DNA of 64,000 nt from Macrobrachium rosenbergii (GCF_040412425.1 NC_089753.1:38388913-38452912); one strand, 5' to 3'; positions 1 through 13,014 are shown, counted from the stretch's first letter. Program-made: numbers and translations. Notes: a model not told the origin generated them from the letters alone.

Positions 1-171
1 TACCAAAGCCTTCGTAGGCCTCTGTCATCAGAATCGGCCTTTTCGTCAGTAATTCCCTGTGAGTGGTTTCCTGCCTGCTTTCTAAAAGGAAGCAATGTGC
101 TGTTTCCTCCTGGTCAGTTTATGCACTGAAAGTGTTAACATTTCACCACTGCAACTTTTGATCAATAGTAG

Positions 172-174
<3 letters not shown>

Positions 175-268
<94 letters not shown>
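175..268. repeat. (CT)n microsatellite
   Basis: Nearly pure CT dinucleotide tract of about 94 bp with a single CA interruption near its middle. The open frames across it (Ser-Leu on one strand, Arg-Glu on the other) are artefacts of the repeat. No gene is seen in the flanks. Confidence 0.98.
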
Positions 269-269
<1 letters not shown>

Positions 270-399
270 GGCTACCATTTCGCCTGTTTAAGAAGCCTGC
301 CTTCTTGAAGTTCGTGTAGTTGCTTGTAATTTTTCCCTTCTTGAATATAACCATCTACATACTTCATATTCTTTATCCAGTGACCTTAACTCGATAAAT

Positions 400-403
<4 letters not shown>

Positions 404-442
<39 letters not shown>
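404..442. repeat. (CT)n microsatellite
   Basis: Pure CT tract of about 39 bp, 135 bp downstream of the first one. The following stretch 443-1578 holds no recognisable gene, only pyrimidine-rich single-copy-looking sequence with short chance open frames. Confidence 0.97.
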
Positions 443-443
<1 letters not shown>

Positions 444-1576
444 AAAATGGGAACCCAGTGTTTGCACACGCTCCCCCCCTCCCTTCCCCCTTCTAGAAAA
501 CATTTGACTCTTTCACAACCTCAGTCACTAATATTTAGAAAATTCTTCTCTTTTGCTTCGTGTTTCTTTCTCCTGGAAACTTTCCCCTTTCAACTGGAGG
601 GTTGGAATGGGCGTTTTTTCTTTTCTTATTTTCTCTTGGAACCGGTAAGGATATCTGGTTTCCCATACTATCAAGACCCAGATGAAAACAAAGGCATTTT
701 TTCATGTATTTATATTCGTATTATTTTCGTATTACTTTTATGGAATCGATCTCTAAATGTGATCGACGCAGCGTCCCCTTTTACTTTATTTTGAAATCTT
801 CACGTGTGCGCATTTCTCTTTTATGATGGCCCCCAAAACACAAAAGATAAAAAACAGAAAGAAAAAGAAAATTCTGTTCGTAGAGGCCCACCAGCTTTCC
901 TTCCCCCCATTTTTTTTTTCTTTTGCCAAATGCATACTTCCCCCACTAGATGGCTCTCCCTTCCCGCCCTAACTACTGAAGTTCAAGTCTCCTTTCAATA
1001 TGGCGTCGCATATGCCTCGTTTCCGAAGAGAACCTTCTCCTCTAGATGCTCAAAAACTACGTCGATTATCGTCATCATTTACATACTGGGTTGTGTGTAT
1101 GTGCTTTCGCGTGCGTTCATCTGAGGTAACAAAGCGAATGCCGTTCTGTGTGTGTGTCCCTTAGCCAAGGGAATATATTTGTGGACCTTGTAACTGAAAA
1201 AACAAGTGACACCATAATTTTGGTCTAAACCTAGAATGAACAAGAGATGCCAATACATTTTTTGGGATAAATTTCTCCACGCGGGGATCTGGAAATATAC
1301 ATGAGCGAAAATCTGATCACTTAATCACTCGTGTCAATATAAACACAAATTTGACACTGAGTTGTTTGTAGTTACTCATTCAGACTGGTACGTCTAGTAA
1401 TTGAAAGTACCTACGTAGATGTATAAGATTAGTAAATTTGCCTGTTTTATGCATACACGAGTGGAAATTCACATTCAGCATATTCAGTGGGGACTTCCGG
1501 GTTCTAGTCTCGTGACGAACATAAACATTAAAAATATACATTTCTTCCGAGGTTTTTTGAAGTTAGGGTCGTTCTG

Positions 1577-1858
<282 letters not shown>

Positions 1859-2769
1859 GCCAACCACAGCTATAAAACTCGAGCCATGACACACAAGGAA
1901 AATATCGCTGAGAAAAATTGTCCAAGAAATGTCTTGCCAAAAGCTTGGGAAATGAAGCAAGGTAAAAGCAGGGAATCTCCTGAGCTGAAGTGTTTGAACT
2001 CATTAATTCTAAGTGTCTTGCTCGAGGTCTTTCCCTACCTGAGGTACAGTTGCGTAATAGACGGACATTTTGCGACATAAACTAAGAAAGCTATCGTTAT
2101 CATTACACATTTTCTTATCATTTTCATCCGAACTTTGACAGTCAGTGAATGACATTTCAAAATTGACGAAGCAATCTCACCATGATGAGGGAACGAAAGT
2201 CCCTAAGCTCCACCAGTGACACTGTAGACTCGATTCAAACAAAATAGAAAATTAAAATGTCCTCTGGTAAACCTGAGACCGTTGAATGAACAGCTTCCTA
2301 TTAATCTGTCAAGACACTTCAATTTAAGCTCTTGCTTATCAAAGTTTGCTCTAAGGAGCGTGCCTATAAAGATAAAAAATATAAAAGGAGAGTAAACATC
2401 AGGTAAGAAAATACGAATAAAGAAAACAGCAATTGTAAAAATACATGTAAAAAGGAATAATAAAAAAATTTCCGATCTTAAAAAAAAAATTCGTCGCTAG
2501 CGGCTTAGAGACAAACATTTTCCCCTGCATGAAATAAGGCAAATTTGTGGAGGAATCCGCTAGGATTCTTCAACGTCTCCTTTGCCTTAGCAAGGATGTA
2601 TCAATTCACATAGACACCAGTATCCTTCCTAAGAGCAAGGGCATGATTGAATTTCGAGAGGTTCTGCGGTTTTCGACTGACGCGGGCTTTATGCAAATGT
2701 GGTCTCGGCAAAATACTTCTTTTAGGTATGCATGTACTCAAACGCGCGACTCTTCATGCATCCAGTTTT

Positions 2770-3175
2770 TAGTTTTCTGTAAAAGAAAACTATTGTGCCG
2801 GCTTTGTATGTCCGTCCGCACTTTATTCTGTCAGCCCTCAGATCTTAAAAACTACTGAAGCTAGAGGACTGCAAATTTGTATGTTGATCATCCAACCCTC
2901 CAGTCATCAAACATACCAAATTGCAGCCCTCTAGCCTGAGTAGTTTTTTTTTATTTTATTTAAGGTTAAAGGTAGCCATAATTGTGCTTCTGGCAACGCT
3001 ATAGGATAGGCCACCACCGGGATGTGGTTAAAATTTCATGGGCCGCGGCTCATTCAGCATTATACCGAAACCCCCGAAAGATAGATCTATTTTCAGTGGC
3101 CTTGATTATACGCTGTAGCGGCTGTACGGAAAACTCGATTGCGCCGAAGAAACTTCGGCACATTTTTTACTTGTT
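2770..3175 (+). mobile_element. foldback dispersed element, copy 1
   Basis: About 405 bp, matching 12,001-12,385 in reverse orientation. One end is a perfect palindrome with 9-base arms (TAGTTTTCT and AGAAAACTA). The middle has an inverted pair built on CTACTGAAGCTAGAGG and CCTCTAGCCTGAGTAG. The other end carries a hairpin around GCCGAAGAAACTTCGGC, followed by a T-run and TTGTTT. No coding capacity is seen. It is probably a non-autonomous element; I cannot assign a superfamily. The stretch 3176-3599 beyond it is featureless. Confidence 0.75.
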
Positions 3176-3599
3176 TATTCATACGCATACTATGAACGTG
3201 TATTTTTTGTATCATTTTTCATGCATCCGACTTTCTATGCGTATGAAGTTTTATGAGCATTTTTCATACATGTACGTATCTTTTCATACATGTGGCTCTT
3301 CAGACACCCGCCTTTCTTGGTATACATTATAGTTCAGCCTTTTCTCATATACATTATATTCCACACGCCAAAGAGAAAAGAAAAACGTCCAAAATAAAAG
3401 ACGAGATTCCAGTGACGTCAAGGTATTTTTATACATCTTCAACGTCCAAAGAGCAAACGTTTTATGTATGTAAACAATTCATCGTTAAAATGGACGCCAC
3501 ACTTGTATACTTAGCATAAACACATCAGTTTAAAAGCATACAGCTTTACATTAAACACACATCTTCACCCATCCAACATCATGTGACAGCTTCTCACGC

Positions 3600-5093
3600 A
3601 AACATGGTTCATACACGCTTTCACCTGAGAGTTTAATGTATGGAATTTCCTTTTAAAAACAGACACATTTCATACGTTTGCTAAACAGTTTAATGTATGC
3701 AATTTCCCTTTAAAAAAGAAACATTTCATACTTTTCCTAAAAAGTTTAATGTATGCAATTTCCCTTTAAAAAAAGAAACATTTCATACTTTCGCTAAGAA
3801 GTTTAATGTATGCAATTTCCCTTTAAAAAAAAGACATATCATACGTTTTCTAAACAGTTTAATGTATACAATTTCCCTTCAAAAAAAAAGAAACCTTTCA
3901 TACTTTTACCAAAAAAGTTTAATGTGTGCAATTTCCCTTTAAATAAAGAAATATTTCATACTTTTACTAAAAGGTTTAATGTATGCAATTTCCCTTTAAA
4001 AAAAGAAACATTTCATACTTTCACTAAAAAGTTTAATGTATGTAATTTCCCTTTAAAAACAGAAATATTTCATACCTTTACTAAAAAGTTTAATGTATGC
4101 AATTTCCCTTTAAAAAAAAGAGGAAAAATTTCGTACTTTTCGCAAAAAGTTTAATGTATGCAATTTCCCTTTAAAAAAAGACACATTTCATACGTTTACT
4201 AAACAGTTTAATGTATGCAATTTCCTTTTATAAAAAGGTAACATTTCATACTTTTACCAAAAAGTTTAATGTATGCAATTTCCCTTTAAAAAAAAAAACA
4301 CATTTCATACGTTTACTAAACAGTTTAATGTATGCTATTTCCTTTTATAAAAAGGAAACATTTCATACTTTGACCAAAAAGTTTAATGTATGCAATTTAC
4401 CTTTAAAAATAAACATTTCATGCTTTCACTAAATAGATTAATGTATGCAATTTCCCTTTAAAAAAAGGACACATTTCATACGTTTACTAACCAGCTTAAT
4501 GTATGCAATTTCCCTTAAAAAACTTTTCATATGTTTACTAAAACGTTTAATGTATGCAATTTCCCTTTAAAAAAGAAACATTTCATACTTTTACCAAAAA
4601 GTTTAATGTATGCAATTTCCCTTTAAAAAAAAAAAGAAACATTTCATACTTTTACCATAAAGTTTAATGTATGCAATTTCTCTTTAAGAAAAGGACACAT
4701 TTCATACATTTACTAAAAAGTTTAATGTATGCAATTTCCCTTTAAAAAAAAAAGGACACATACGTTTATCAAACAGTTTAATCTATGCAGTTTCCCTTTA
4801 AAAAAAGACACATTTCATACATTTACTAGACAGTTTAATGTATGCAATTTCCCTTAAAAAACTTTTCATACGTTTACTAAAAAGTTTAATGCATGCAATT
4901 TCCCTTTAAAAAAGAAACATTTCATACTTTTACCAAAAAGTTTAATGTATGCAATTTCCCTTTAAAAAAAGAAACATTTCATACTTTAACCTAAAATGTT
5001 CAATGTATGCAATTTCCCTTTAAAAGAAAGAAACATTTCATACTTTTACTAAAAAGTTTAATGTATGCAATTCCCCAGTAAAAGAAAAAAAAA
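3600..5093 (+). repeat. 57-bp tandem repeat array, about 26 units
   Basis: The motif TTTAATGTATGCAATTTCCC recurs 26 times at intervals of 51-60 bp, mostly 57-58, between 3631 and 5055. Each unit adds a variable A-run and ACATTTCATACTTTTACTAA. Units differ mainly in A-run length and in a few that lost several bases. The modal length is divisible by three, so short open frames of 19-residue repeats appear; I do not regard them as genes. The outermost units are the most diverged. It is AT-rich (minisatellite or satellite) and has no resemblance to the other two arrays in the window. Confidence 0.96.
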
Positions 5094-5349
5094 TCCATTT
5101 ATGGATTTCCACGTAGACTTTTCATGCGAGCAACTCTTCACAGAAACAGCTTTTCGCTAAAATGGTATTTGACGCATATAACTCCAGAAAGGAGGATAAA
5201 CGGTTCTCAGAACTTTCATGGAAACATCTGCGGAGCGGAGAAAAACAGGAAGTAGCCTTCTGACCTGCAAAGGCAGGTCATACGTTTCTATTCATACGCC
5301 ATGGAGCGAGGTTACTAACACTGTATGTTTTTGCATGTAAAAGAGCGTA

Positions 5350-5503
<154 letters not shown>

Positions 5504-5544
5504 TTTTGTCAAATGGTCAAAGTCGATTGTCTATCGCTGCAGCT

Positions 5545-5650
5545 TAACCAAAGGCCCATGTTCGAATCCTGACTAGGTCAGGTGCATTTATCAGTCAGAA
5601 TTCCCATTGCGTGTAGGTTAATACCTGGGTATACTAAATTCAATATTAAA
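5545..5650 (+). mobile_element. tRNA-derived SINE fragment
   Basis: A pol III box-B-like segment (GTTCGAATCCTG, near 5560) is followed by a tail running through TTATCAGTCAGAATTCCCATT. The tail resembles the one at 12,690-12,780, where another box-B-like GGTTCGACTC is found. The box A half is not clear, so this looks like a 5'-damaged copy directly abutting a microsatellite. Inference from motif and pairwise resemblance only. Confidence 0.5.
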
Positions 5651-5720
5651 TAATATTTGCGCCTTATTATTTGTGAACATAAAAAAGTCACTCGTGCAAG
5701 TGATAAAAATTCACATATAC

Positions 5721-5872
<152 letters not shown>

Positions 5873-7049
5873 AAATGTATGTATTTATTTATTTATTCAT
5901 TATTTATTGATATATTATGTGTGTATCTGTATGTTCGTCTTTAGATTCATATGTCAAAAGTCAACCAAAGCGTTCGATGCTTTGTAAAACAATCATAAAA
6001 AGTCCAAAGACGAAGTGCTGAAAAAATAAGAGAGAAGAAATTTACCTAAACTCCCAAACATGGAAAACGCGATAAAAATAGGCGGGCATTCTCAATCATA
6101 TACGAAATTTTATAAAGAAAATATTGATTGAATCATGATTCACTTTCGCGGAAAAATTCACCAGAAGGGAAAGATAAGAGAGACCCCGTAAGAGATGATA
6201 TATGAACGTCCAGGAATTCTCGAAGGGCTAAAAGCACGGAGGCGAATGGAGGTAGGACGGAACATAGAAAATGGATGCGGGAAAGAAAACGGAATTTTAC
6301 GGGGGTCTTCGATAAATGTTCTCGCTTGAGTGAACTAGTCTGTTTGTTTCATTACGATATATTTAATGTTATATTGTATCGTTACACAATATAAATAAGA
6401 TTAAGTTAGATTACGTCATATCGAGTTACCCTGCTTACATCTTAATCAATACAATAAAAAACTGCAATTTCTTTAGTTTCCTTACTTTCCGCTTTTCATT
6501 ACAAAACAAACATTTTTGTTGAATAAAATGGCTGCATTTTGCTAACTGATTTTATACTGAGTTTTCTCAATTCTTCTAATAAACATTTAGAATATTCGTG
6601 TAACTTCTGTCGTGGGAATCTTTATTGTCACGAGAAGTTGGCGTATCTAGTTAAGTTTTATCAACAGTTTGATATTCAGTTTCTGGTTGTTAATTATTCG
6701 GGTAATGTTAACAATGAAAAAGTATATAAAAGAACAACAAAACGAGGAAAATGAACGAGAAAACTTGTAAATAAAGTAAGAGAATATTAAACTGATAAAT
6801 TACAAGTTACAAAATCATTCTAACACAGCTAGTGATCGTTCCCCAGTCGTAAATTGCATACACTGGATTATACGGGAACTTACTTATGTAAATTCTTAAT
6901 CAAAAATACTTTTAAATATTCCTCTTATTCTCAACCACATCAGTCTTGGCTCCATCTTTTATAAGCACCCCATATCATTTTGAAATATACTTCATAATCA
7001 GTTTCAACGTCGAAATGGCGATAATGTCAGAGAGGTTCAAGACCATGGT

Positions 7050-7140
7050 CGAAACTTCAAGTCCCAACACCTGGTCGTTACGTCCCGTCCCGAGGCTCGA
7101 ACCATGGTACCTCCAGTCTGCATACATGCCAGTCACCGTA
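7050..7140 (-). mobile_element. tRNA-like sequence, SINE head or tRNA relic
   Basis: Read on the minus strand, GGTTCGAGCC (7094-7103) is a good pol III box B, with a possible box A some 35-45 bases upstream around GGTGACTGG. I could not fold a convincing cloverleaf by eye, so this is more likely a SINE head or relic than a functional tRNA gene. Confidence 0.35.
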
Positions 7141-7507
7141 ACTGCAACCAAAAAACAACCGACTAACCCCCAGGAATATAATTCAACCTAGGTCAACAGC
7201 GAAGCAAGAAATATGTCAAGATATAGGCTTAAATCACACCGCTCCCCACTACCAACCCCAAGGATTCGTCTAGGTACTCTTCATTAGGTAGGAACCGCTG
7301 GACCACGCAGACCAGAATAAAAAAAAAAAAAATATTAAAGGTGAACCGACATTCTGTACTGTCGTCTTGCCATTCATAGTTTCAAGGTAAAAAGGGCGCA
7401 GTGATCCTGCACTGAACGGAAACTACCGAAGACTCCTGTGAATGACACATCCAATTACAGGCTAGGCGCAGTCAGACACGCTCCAAATTTACGCGTCTTC
7501 ACAGAAG

Positions 7508-7555
7508 ACGCAGCAGCGGCAGCAGCAGGAGCAGCCGCAGAAGAAGAAGAAGAAC
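7508..7555 (+). repeat. (GCA)n(GAA)n trinucleotide repeat
   Basis: Imperfect GCA-type triplets run into GAA triplets over about 48 bp. The 62-codon frame across it gives an Ala then Glu run, which is expected from the repeat; no gene is called. Confidence 0.85.
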
Positions 7556-7944
7556 GACAAGCGCGAAACCTCATCAATATAGTTCATTCAAGTCATAAGT
7601 GTATATCAGTCAACCGCTACTTTTGAAACAACAAATACAAGACCGGAATCACTTGTTCCAAAAATTTAAGACGGTAAAACATTCAAAATCCAGCTCTGCC
7701 AGTATATGAAGAAGAAAGAACAGTGTTAAGATAGCAACTGATACCTGTCTCTCCTTAAATGAAAACATCTGCTCCTCCAGCAGGAAAATGATAAAGGATT
7801 TGTAAATCACGAAAGGAGCATTTCAACAGATTAGGTTTCTTATTCCCTCGATCAGAATAAAGCCAGTCGTCCAGTTGAGGGGGTTGTGAGAAGGAAAATG
7901 AAGTACAATAGAAGAGAAGCGAGTAGGACGCACCCACTCATTAT

Positions 7945-8262
7945 TGGAACTGGAACTGAAATGTTAAAATTTAGGTCAAAGGCCAAGCGCTGGGACCTAT
8001 GAGGCTATTCAGCGCTGAAAGGGAAATTGAGGGTAATGAAGGTTTTAAAGGCGTAATAGAAGGAAAACCTCGCAGTTGTACTATGAAACAATTCTTAGGA
8101 GAGGGTGGAAAGTAAGATGGAAGAACGAGATATGAACAGAGGAACATTACAAGGAATGAAAGGGGTTGCAGCTAGGGGCCGAAGGGACGCTGCTGAGAAC
8201 CCGAGTGATGCCTACAGTGCACCGTGTGAGGCGCTCCCGCTCGTTATCCAAGCACTCAGTGA
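7945..8262 (+). mobile_element. 310-bp dispersed repeat, copy 1
   Basis: Shares a long colinear block with 13,488-13,790 (same orientation) and 52,557-52,874 (opposite orientation). Shared landmarks in order are TTTAGGTCAAAGGCCAAG, TATGAGG then ATTCA, GGAAAACCTCGCAGTTG, AGAGGGTGGAAAGTAAGA, GTTGCAGCTAGGGGCC and GCCTACAGTGCACCG. There is no coding capacity. The copy at 52.6 kb has target-site duplications, supporting a SINE-like element. Copies differ by scattered substitutions, so these are old insertions. Confidence 0.85.
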
Positions 8263-8948
8263 AACTGAGGCCTAAGAGGGGGAGGTCGACCCCACCTCAC
8301 GCCTGAATTAGCCATGATCAAAAACAGTCCCAGATGAACACCAGCTGACACTCCTGAACCTGTGACCTAGAATCCACAGCCACATCGATTCTCGCGAATC
8401 TAAAAACGTACAGATGTATATTTTTTAAGATCGACAATCGCCGTGTCAACAAAAATTCTCTTTGACTCACACGCATCCACAGAATTAATAATACACCCCG
8501 CAGTTTTTCTAGCTGAATACAGCGAGATGTTTTGGACTGAAGGGTATATAAGTGTACCAAACAAAAAAAAAAAAAAAAAAAAGACTTAATGATCAGGATA
8601 CCGATATGTGTGTCATCTATTGTTTTCACGAAGATTTGAATGGTTTTGGTAAACTGACCATTCGGTGTTTTGCAAATAACTTCGCCGAGCTAAAGGTTAC
8701 CGTATTTATCGGGATGTGAGCGCAAATATTTTGTATATCTTTATGCTTTATGTCCATATTGATTCATTCCCACACATACACACACACACATATATATATG
8801 TGTGTGTGTGAATTTTTGTCACTTTACACGCATGACTATTTTTATATTCGCAAATATTACGCCAAGAATACAATTTCTTATCGAATTCACTATACCTTGG
8901 GAATAACTTGTACCCAGAGGGAATTATAATCGTTAAGTGCTGTCACTG
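8263..8948. other. gene-free stretch
   Basis: No recognisable gene. It contains an A-run of about 20 near 8563-8582 and a short CA/TA/GT microsatellite near 8772-8810. The 103-codon minus-strand frame here has no recognisable domain and is not called. Confidence 0.6.
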
Positions 8949-8949
8949 T

Positions 8950-9117
<168 letters not shown>

Positions 9118-9310
9118 CACCAACTCTCGCAGCAAAACGAAAGCTAAAATAATTTACCCTCTAACCTAAAGAAAGAACAACCGCAGTGTAATCCCATTAG
9201 GTGAGAGATGCCAGATCCAAGTTCAGTGTCATGAAGTAAAGGAGAGAGCGTCAAACTACATCCACAACTATTCCGAAGATTCCAGGCAGAGGAAAAGGGA
9301 ATACGAAGAG

Positions 9311-9373
9311 AGGAGGAGGGGGAGGAGGAGGAGGAGGAGGAGAGGGAATAGTGAATATTTCATTAATGTTAGC

Positions 9374-9419
<46 letters not shown>
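9311..9419. repeat. (GGA)n then (AG)n microsatellites
   Basis: A purine tract of GGA triplets (about 9311-9345) is followed after about 27 bp by a pure AG tract (9373-9419). Both are on the same strand, giving a strongly purine-biased segment. Confidence 0.93.
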
Positions 9420-9421
<2 letters not shown>

Positions 9422-9539
9422 GTTAAACTATTTTGCCAGCGTAGGTCTGGAGATGGGACAAGTTTCAGATCTTGAGACTGTTCCGTATACACAGACAACC
9501 AGCCATCTTTAATTTTCCAGGAAATATCCGTTGATCCGC

Positions 9540-9738
9540 CATCTTGAATTTTCAGACATTGGGACTGTGTAGCTCCAATAGAAATGAAGCCTCAGTTAAA
9601 AAAAAACCCAAAGTATTGTATACACAGAAGTGAACACATGAACCCAAAATTGGTAAAACTGTAAAAAAAACAATCTTGTATTTTCAGACTTTTGGATTTG
9701 GAAGCTCCAATAAAACTGAACTTTCAGATAAAAACACC
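9540..9738 (+). repeat. 130-bp direct duplication flanking the 26/28-bp array
   Basis: Two diverged copies of one segment sit side by side here. Both run through TCTTG-ATTTTCAGAC, a TTGG-type block and AGCTCCAATA, then GTATACACAG or GCATACACAG. The second copy is interrupted by the 26/28-bp array. Its continuation (CAAATGAACCGAAAATTGGC) resumes at about 10,200 and matches the first copy at about 9,637. This shows where the array expanded. Confidence 0.75.
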
Positions 9739-10194
9739 AGAGTGTTGCATACACAGAAGTGAACGCAGAGTGTTGCATACACAGAAGTGAACACAGTTTT
9801 GCATACACAGAAGTGAACGCAGAGTGTTGCATACACAGAAGTGAACGCAGTGTTGCATACACAGAAGTGAACGCAGAGTGTTGCATACACAGAAGTGAAC
9901 ACAGAGTGTTGCATACACAGAAGCGAACACAGAGTGCTGCATACACAGAAGCGAACACAGAGTGTTGCATACACAGAAGTGAACGCAGTGTTGCATACAC
10001 AGAAGTGAACACAGAGTGTTGCATACACAGAAGTGAACACAGAGCGTTACATACACAGAAGTGAACGCAGTGTTGCATACACAGAAGTGAACACAGAGTG
10101 TTGCATACACAGAAGTGAACACAGAGTGTTACATACACAGAAGTGAACGCAGTGTTGCATACACAGAAGTGAACACAGAGTGTTGCATACACAG
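9739..10194 (+). repeat. 26/28-bp minisatellite, 17 units
   Basis: Seventeen units of the type GTGTTGCATACACAGAAG followed by TGAACACAGA (28 bp) or TGAACGCA (26 bp). In the right half the order is one 26-mer then two 28-mers. The GAACGCAGTG junction occurs at 9981, 10063 and 10145, exactly 82 bp apart, so there is a three-unit higher-order repeat. Minus-strand frames up to 208 codons (Cys/Phe/Leu/Val-rich) cross the array and result from its composition; I do not call a protein. Confidence 0.96.
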
Positions 10195-10298
10195 ATTGAA
10201 CAAATGAACCGAAAATTGGCAAAATTGTTAAAAATTGTCCATTTCCTATCTATTTGTCCCCATCAACTAACATAACTTACGAGAGAAGAAAAACAAAA

Positions 10299-10393
10299 AA
10301 AAAGGAGAAAATACTTATTGCTTCCAATAAATTTGACTAAGAAGAAAAAAAAGGAGAAAATATTTATCGCTTCCATGAAATTTTACTAAGAAG
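10299..10393 (+). repeat. imperfect tandem duplication
   Basis: Two adjacent copies of an A-rich unit of about 48 bp, each containing AAAAGGAGAAAATA and TTACTAAGAAG-like ends, with a few substitutions between them. Confidence 0.75.
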
Positions 10394-10486
10394 TGACATC
10401 CACGCCATCAGTTGGCACATATATAATTTTCTGAGGATTCTCGCCCACGGAGTATACACTTCTAAAGAGAGCTAGAAGCTTACCTG

Positions 10487-10489
<3 letters not shown>

Positions 10490-10545
<56 letters not shown>
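10490..10545. repeat. (AG)n microsatellite
   Basis: Pure AG tract of about 54 bp. It pairs with the (CT)n tract at 10,627-10,691, so the two are inverted around an 80-bp spacer. Confidence 0.97.
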
Positions 10546-10546
<1 letters not shown>

Positions 10547-10625
10547 CTTTTCGGCGTAATGCAACTGCTAAAGCCGATTAAATTAATTCCAAGAAACGAG
10601 AGGTTGAACTGTATGCTTAATACCT

Positions 10626-10626
<1 letters not shown>

Positions 10627-10691
<65 letters not shown>
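10627..10691. repeat. (CT)n microsatellite
   Basis: Pure CT tract of about 64 bp, inverted relative to the AG tract 82 bp upstream. Confidence 0.97.
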
Positions 10692-10694
<3 letters not shown>

Positions 10695-10978
10695 GTGCAG
10701 ACCAACCACCAGCAAGAGGAAGAGGAATTTTATACAACCTTCGATTATAATGACCAAATGAGACTTTAATATAATATTCGTATATTTTGGAGAAAAAATT
10801 CAGAGGTGAATGGTGTCTTGTGTATGTATATGGGTTCGACGTGCGGGTGATGAGGCTTCTGTGTAGACTTACGATGTGGACAATGATTTACCAGTCGAAG
10901 TAAGAATGTTACATTTTTCTCTGAAGCCAGCCCTTCCCCGCGGGATAGGGAAGGCGCCCCATGTTGAAGATGTGTGTA

Positions 10979-11065
10979 TACATACATACAAAATACATAT
11001 ATACATATATATATGTGTGTGTGTGTATGTGGGTGTGTGTGTGTGCGTGTGTGTTTGTGTGTTAT
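10979..11065. repeat. (CATA)n and (GT)n microsatellite
   Basis: Short CATA/TACA repeats lead into a GT-rich tract with interruptions. From 11,066 to 12,000 the sequence is AT-rich with no recognisable gene. Confidence 0.85.
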
Positions 11066-12000
11066 GTGCGGGCGCGCACACGCACCTGCCCGCTTACGTA
11101 ATACGGTATGTATACCGCGCACGAACTCCTCAACCAATCAATGGCCGCTCGCCGACCGGTACTCGGAAGACCATGATAATAGCGAGGCCAGATTTTTTCT
11201 TCTTTTTTTTTTTTACTCCTCGTTGACAGAGGACCGAATAAACTGTGTTTGATGAACTAAATTCATCGAGATTTTTTCTAAACTCCGGATCATTAGCGAC
11301 TGAGCGCGATTGATGCCTCAGGACGAAAACTTTTGGAAAAAATTAAATAAAACAAAATTTTTAATTCTTCGCTTCCGCAAACCGGTATTGTCTCAATGTG
11401 AACGTTTATAAACAAAAAAAAACTGGTCTATTATCAGGTAAATGAATTAAGTATGTATGTAAAAACGATCGGTTACACATTAATCATTGATGATTATAAA
11501 GAGATTGGTTTTGCTTGCTAATTAACTCTTCTCAGTACACTGATTAATTCTGCTTAATGCTTGATAGAATACGTTCAGTAACTTGCTATAATTAATCGTT
11601 ACCAAAAAAAATAAAACTTCAGATAATAATTTATAATAAATCCTTAATAAATCTTTGAAATTCGTAATAAAAACACCTTCATCTATTAAGTCTATCATTA
11701 TTTATTAATTGAAAATGTATCACAGACTGGAGGTGCAATTTTAATTATGATCAGTGACAAATCTAAATGTACCTCTTAACAAAAAAATCCTTGGTTATAA
11801 ATTGATGTGTATTGAACATAGTTCACATATCAATGTAAAATTCGTTATGAAAATACTCCTGCTTCAAATTTGTGTAATTCTCAGTCCTAAAACACAGTCT
11901 TCATAAAATAACGTACTCTAATAGCAAAATAGAATCAGTTTGAAAGCAATTCTTTACAATGTTTTGCTGAAAATGAAAAAAATTTCGACCTCATGAATAA

Positions 12001-12385
12001 AACAAGTAAAAAATGCGCCGAAGTTTCTTCGGCGCAATCGAGTTTTCTGTGCAGCGTATAATGGTGTATGAAACTCTTAGCCAAGGCCCATGAAACTCTC
12101 AGCCGCGGCCCATGAAACTTTCAGCCACGGCCCGGTGTGGCTTGTGTTGTTGGCACCTATAACGGTGCCAGACGCACGATCCTGGCTAACTTGAACCTTA
12201 ATTAAAATAAAAACTACTGAAGCTGGAGGGTTGCCATCTGGTATGTTTGACGATTGGAGCGTGGATGATCAACATACCAATTTGCAGCCCTCTAGCTTCA
12301 GTAGGTTTTAAAATCTGAGGGCGGACAGAAAAAGTGCGGACGGACTGACAAAGCAGGCACAATAGTTTTCTTTTACAGAAAACTA
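12001..12385 (-). mobile_element. foldback dispersed element, copy 2
   Basis: Reverse-orientation relative of 2,770-3,175. On the plus strand it begins with AACAAGTAAAAAATGCGCCG and its GCCGAAG...CTTCGGC hairpin, and ends with the palindrome around 12,363-12,385. The hairpin here is perfect (GCGCCGAAG / CTTCGGCGC), whereas copy 1 has one arm changed. Its centre carries a local triplication of CCCATGAAACT-type sequence (about 12,065-12,130) that copy 1 lacks. Confidence 0.75.
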
Positions 12386-12499
12386 AAAGACCACTACTGC
12401 TTTCACAGACATACGGGAATGAATACTTTCTAAATGAGCCTCAGATATTGCTATTAGTTTCACCTTTTTTTTTTCTTAGAGACTGTGGAGAAAGGACTT

Positions 12500-12906
<407 letters not shown>

Positions 12907-12996
12907 CCACAATGATATAAGTGGACTTATCCTTTACAGTTTTGGTATGACAGTATACTATAATTAATAAATACATACACACACATGTATGCAGTA

Positions 12997-13014
12997 TATA
13001 TATAATATATATAT

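Noticed and set aside
3600..5093. 57-bp array as a CRISPR array
   Set aside because: There are no unique spacers between repeats; the whole unit repeats, and the context is eukaryotic.
7050..7140. Functional tRNA gene
   Set aside because: Box B is good, but I could not pair acceptor and anticodon arms. Treated as a SINE head or relic.
9596..10222. 208-codon minus-strand Cys/Val/Phe-rich frame as a secreted Cys-rich protein
   Set aside because: It is entirely explained by the 26/28-bp array. Three overlapping frames give the same residues rotated, as expected from a repeat not divisible by three.
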